Positions 10,081-14,596 of a stretch of DNA of 14,596 bases are shown here, piece after piece. Numbering within the stretch: the first letter of the stretch is position 1; each line of letters opens with the position of its first letter. The translations under genes were made by a program, and so were the position numbers. The stretch lies in assembly GCA_046154695.1 (NCBI GenBank), contig JBJXFI010000326.1:1-14596 (forward strand). Direction: 5' to 3'. Source of the DNA: DALYLB01 sp046154695. GTDB taxonomy: Bacteria; Acidobacteriota; Blastocatellia; RBC074. The notes under the pieces were generated by a model that worked only from the letters and a program-made list of their open reading frames with translations, did no database searches and had not been told where the DNA came from.

Positions 10081-11415
10081 ATGATCCATCGACTCGGTTG
10101 TGCAATGGGATTGCTTCTCAGCCTGTTTCTGGCGCAGGCGGTCTTCGCACAAACACACTGGCCGCAGTGGCGAGGCCCGCATGGCAACGGGGTCTCGACG
10201 GAGAAGGGCCTGCCGGAGAAGTGGAGCGCAACCGAGAACGTACGCTGGAAAACGGCGATCCCGGGCCGGGGGCATTCCTCGCCGATCATCTGGGGCAACC
10301 GGATCTTTCTGACGACCGACATCGAGGGCGAAGTCCTGCCTGACGCCAAGGCCGTCCATCACGTACGCAAGGGCGATACGTGGGTCCACCCCGACGCGAC
10401 CTCCGGCAACCGGAAACACACGCTCAAGGTGCTCTGCCTCGATCGCGACTCGGGAAAGATCCTCTGGGAGCGCGTCGCCTACGAGGGCCGTGTCCTCGAC
10501 GACCGCCACCGCAAGAATACCTATGCTTCGAGCACGCCTGTCACGGATGGCCGGCTCGTCTATGCGTATTTCGAGGCCGAAGGGCTCTATTGCTACGATT
10601 TCGCGGGCAAATTGATCTGGAAGGCGAACGTCGGAAAGATCGCCAAGATGGGAATGGGCCCGGGCACCTCGCCCGTGCTCCACGAAAATCTGCTCTTCCT
10701 GCAGTGCGATCTGGAAGACGGCGGACCGGGCCTCTCGTTTCTGACCGCGATCGACAAGCGCACGGGCAAAGAGGTCTGGCGCGCCCAACGCGATCATCGA
10801 AAGACCCACGCGACGCCGATCCTCGCCCGCACAGGCGATCGCACGGACCTGATCACGAACGGCGCCGAGACGGTCGTCGCGTACGATCCCGCGACCGGCA
10901 AGGAGATCTGGCGCAGTGAAGGCGTCAAAGGACACGCCATCCCCAGTGCCGTCGAGGGCCTCGGTATGGTCTTCGTCACCGCGGGCTACCCGACCAAACG
11001 CGCAATCGGCATCAAACTCGGCGGCGAAGGCAATCTGACCGGCACGCCCTTCGTCGCCTGGAGCCACGACAAGGGAACGGCCTATGTCACCTCGCCGATC
11101 CTCTACGGCGACTATCTCTATCTCGTCAGCGATAAGGGCATTCTGACCTGCATCGACGCGAGGACGGGAAAGCTCGTCTACGAAGGCGGCCGCGTCCCAA
11201 CGCCGGCGACCTTCTCCGCTTCGGCCGTCGCCTTCAACGACAAGCTCTTCCTGACGAGCGAAGACGGCGACACCTTCGTCGTCAAGGCCGGCCCCACGCA
11301 CGAGGTCATTCGCACCAACTCGCTCGGGGAACCCGTCCTCGCCTCGCCCGCCATCGCCGCCGGGATGATCTTCATCCGCGGAGAAAAGAATCTTTACTGC
11401 ATTGATGAACGATGA
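10081..11415 (+). CDS. Secreted PQQ-like beta-propeller protein 3
   Basis: This 444-residue protein is the third tandem paralogue. A clean signal peptide, MIHRLGCAMGLLLSLFLAQ then AVFA, is probably cut after A23, leaving QTHWPQWRGP at the mature N-terminus. IPGRGHSSPIIWGNRIFLTT and the blade motifs LDRDSGKILWER, IDKRTGKEVWR, YDPATGKEIWR and IDARTGKLVYEGG match the PQQ-like propeller family. It is closest to protein 2, especially over the last 120 residues. No cytochrome motif or catalytic residues of true PQQ dehydrogenases are evident, so a binding or scaffold role is as likely as an enzymatic one. The start has a good Shine-Dalgarno at 10071-10075. Its last codons (I-D-E-R-stop) are made by a heptanucleotide repeat array that continues into the intergenic space. 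Confidence 0.93.
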   Translation: MIHRLGCAMGLLLSLFLAQAVFAQTHWPQWRGPHGNGVSTEKGLPEKWSATENVRWKTAIPGRGHSSPIIWGNRIFLTTDIEGEVLPDAKAVHHVRKGDTWVHPDATSGNRKHTLKVLCLDRDSGKILWERVAYEGRVLDDRHRKNTYASSTPVTDGRLVYAYFEAEGLYCYDFAGKLIWKANVGKIAKMGMGPGTSPVLHENLLFLQCDLEDGGPGLSFLTAIDKRTGKEVWRAQRDHRKTHATPILARTGDRTDLITNGAETVVAYDPATGKEIWRSEGVKGHAIPSAVEGLGMVFVTAGYPTKRAIGIKLGGEGNLTGTPFVAWSHDKGTAYVTSPILYGDYLYLVSDKGILTCIDARTGKLVYEGGRVPTPATFSASAVAFNDKLFLTSEDGDTFVVKAGPTHEVIRTNSLGEPVLASPAIAAGMIFIRGEKNLYCIDER

Positions 11416-11444
11416 ATGATGAACGATGAGTGATGAATGACGAA
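11403..11444. repeat. Tandem heptanucleotide array (YGATGAA type, six units)
   Basis: Six contiguous seven-base units in perfect register: TGATGAA, CGATGAA, TGATGAA, CGATGAG, TGATGAA, TGACGAA. T and C alternate at the first position over the first five units. The array begins inside propeller gene 3 and contains its TGA stop (11413-11415), then fills most of the 57-base gap between two convergent genes. Short heptad arrays of this type are known in intergenic DNA of several bacterial groups; replication slippage is the usual explanation. Confidence 0.9.
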
Positions 11445-11472
11445 TCTGGAGCGATTCATCCTTCTGCATTCC

Positions 11473-14439
<2,967 letters not shown>

Positions 14440-14457
14440 GGCGGCCTCCTGAGAAAT

Positions 14458-14516
14458 CGTTTGGAGTTCCGCCTTCAGGCGGGCAGCCTTTCCCCGAAGG
14501 CTGACCGCCTGAAGGC
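14458..14516. repeat. REP-like inverted repeat, copy D (right arm decayed)
   Basis: The left arm 14458-14482 is intact: CGTTTGGAGTTCC plus the CCGCC-TTCA-GGCGG hairpin. The right arm keeps only CCGCCTGAAGGC (14505-14516) before losing match to the GGAACTCC end. The spacer holds an unrelated hairpin, AGCCTT (14485-14490) with AAGGCT (14497-14502). The element lies 19 bases upstream of the S9 peptidase start, so it either sits in that gene's leader or abuts its promoter. Confidence 0.88.
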
Positions 14517-14562
14517 CAATGGCGTTAAGTTTAGAGTTTTTTTTTGAAATTCGATCTTTGCA

Positions 14563-14596
14563 GCCTGCGAAGCAGGCGACAGCATATAGCCTGGGG
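14563..14596. repeat. Hairpin and possible second repeat element cut by the right edge
   Basis: GCCTGC-GAA-GCAGGC (14563-14577) is a perfect six-base-stem hairpin, followed by GACAGCATATAGCCTGGGG to the edge. An AT-rich stretch with a run of nine T (about 14537-14545) precedes it. The layout resembles the border of a dispersed non-coding repeat, but only one partial copy is in view. Confidence 0.4.

Overview
The window is GC-rich, densely coded bacterial chromosome. Gene content suggests a Gram-negative soil or sediment bacterium: tandem secreted PQQ-type beta-propeller proteins opening with a WPQWRGP-like motif, a large secreted S9 peptidase, a bacterial alpha-2-macroglobulin and a small secreted 'FTGTWTLDKEKS' protein. 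Acidobacteriota is my best guess, with Planctomycetota as an alternative. This is inferred from family style only, because no rRNA or other taxonomic marker lies in the window.

Layout, left to right. (1) Positions 1-4090, minus strand: the first 1363 codons of a secreted alpha-2-macroglobulin-family protein. The reading frame is open and runs off the left edge. (2) 4091-4261: a divergent intergenic region. (3) 4262-4993, plus strand: a stand-alone CinA N-terminal (MoCF_biosynth) domain protein. (4) 5136-6419, plus strand: hisS, histidyl-tRNA synthetase, bracketed by two long inverted-repeat elements. (5) 6668-11415, plus strand: a cluster of three paralogous secreted PQQ-like beta-propeller genes. 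A small lipocalin-like secreted protein gene sits between the second and third and is probably translationally coupled to the second. (6) 11473-14439, minus strand: a 988-residue secreted S9 serine peptidase with an intact Ser-Asp-His triad, convergent with the propeller cluster. (7) 14440-14596: repeats only.

Apart from CinA and HisRS, every product carries an export signal, so most of the window encodes envelope or secreted proteins: a protease-trap homologue, a protease, and several propellers of unknown ligand. Nothing in the sequence proves they work together.

The most distinctive non-coding signal is a family of REP-like inverted repeats with termini CGTTYGGAGTTCC. There are two full copies flanking hisS, one half-decayed copy near the right edge, and one collapsed remnant just upstream of the third propeller gene. 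One copy carries a paired compensatory substitution in its inner hairpin. A separate array of six heptanucleotides (YGATGAA type) supplies the last codons and stop of the third propeller gene. I see no CRISPR array, tRNA, rRNA, phage gene or transposase, and no convincing wholly new protein system. No gene-free stretch exceeds 300 bases; the longest, 6420-6667, holds repeat copy B and the leader of the first propeller gene.
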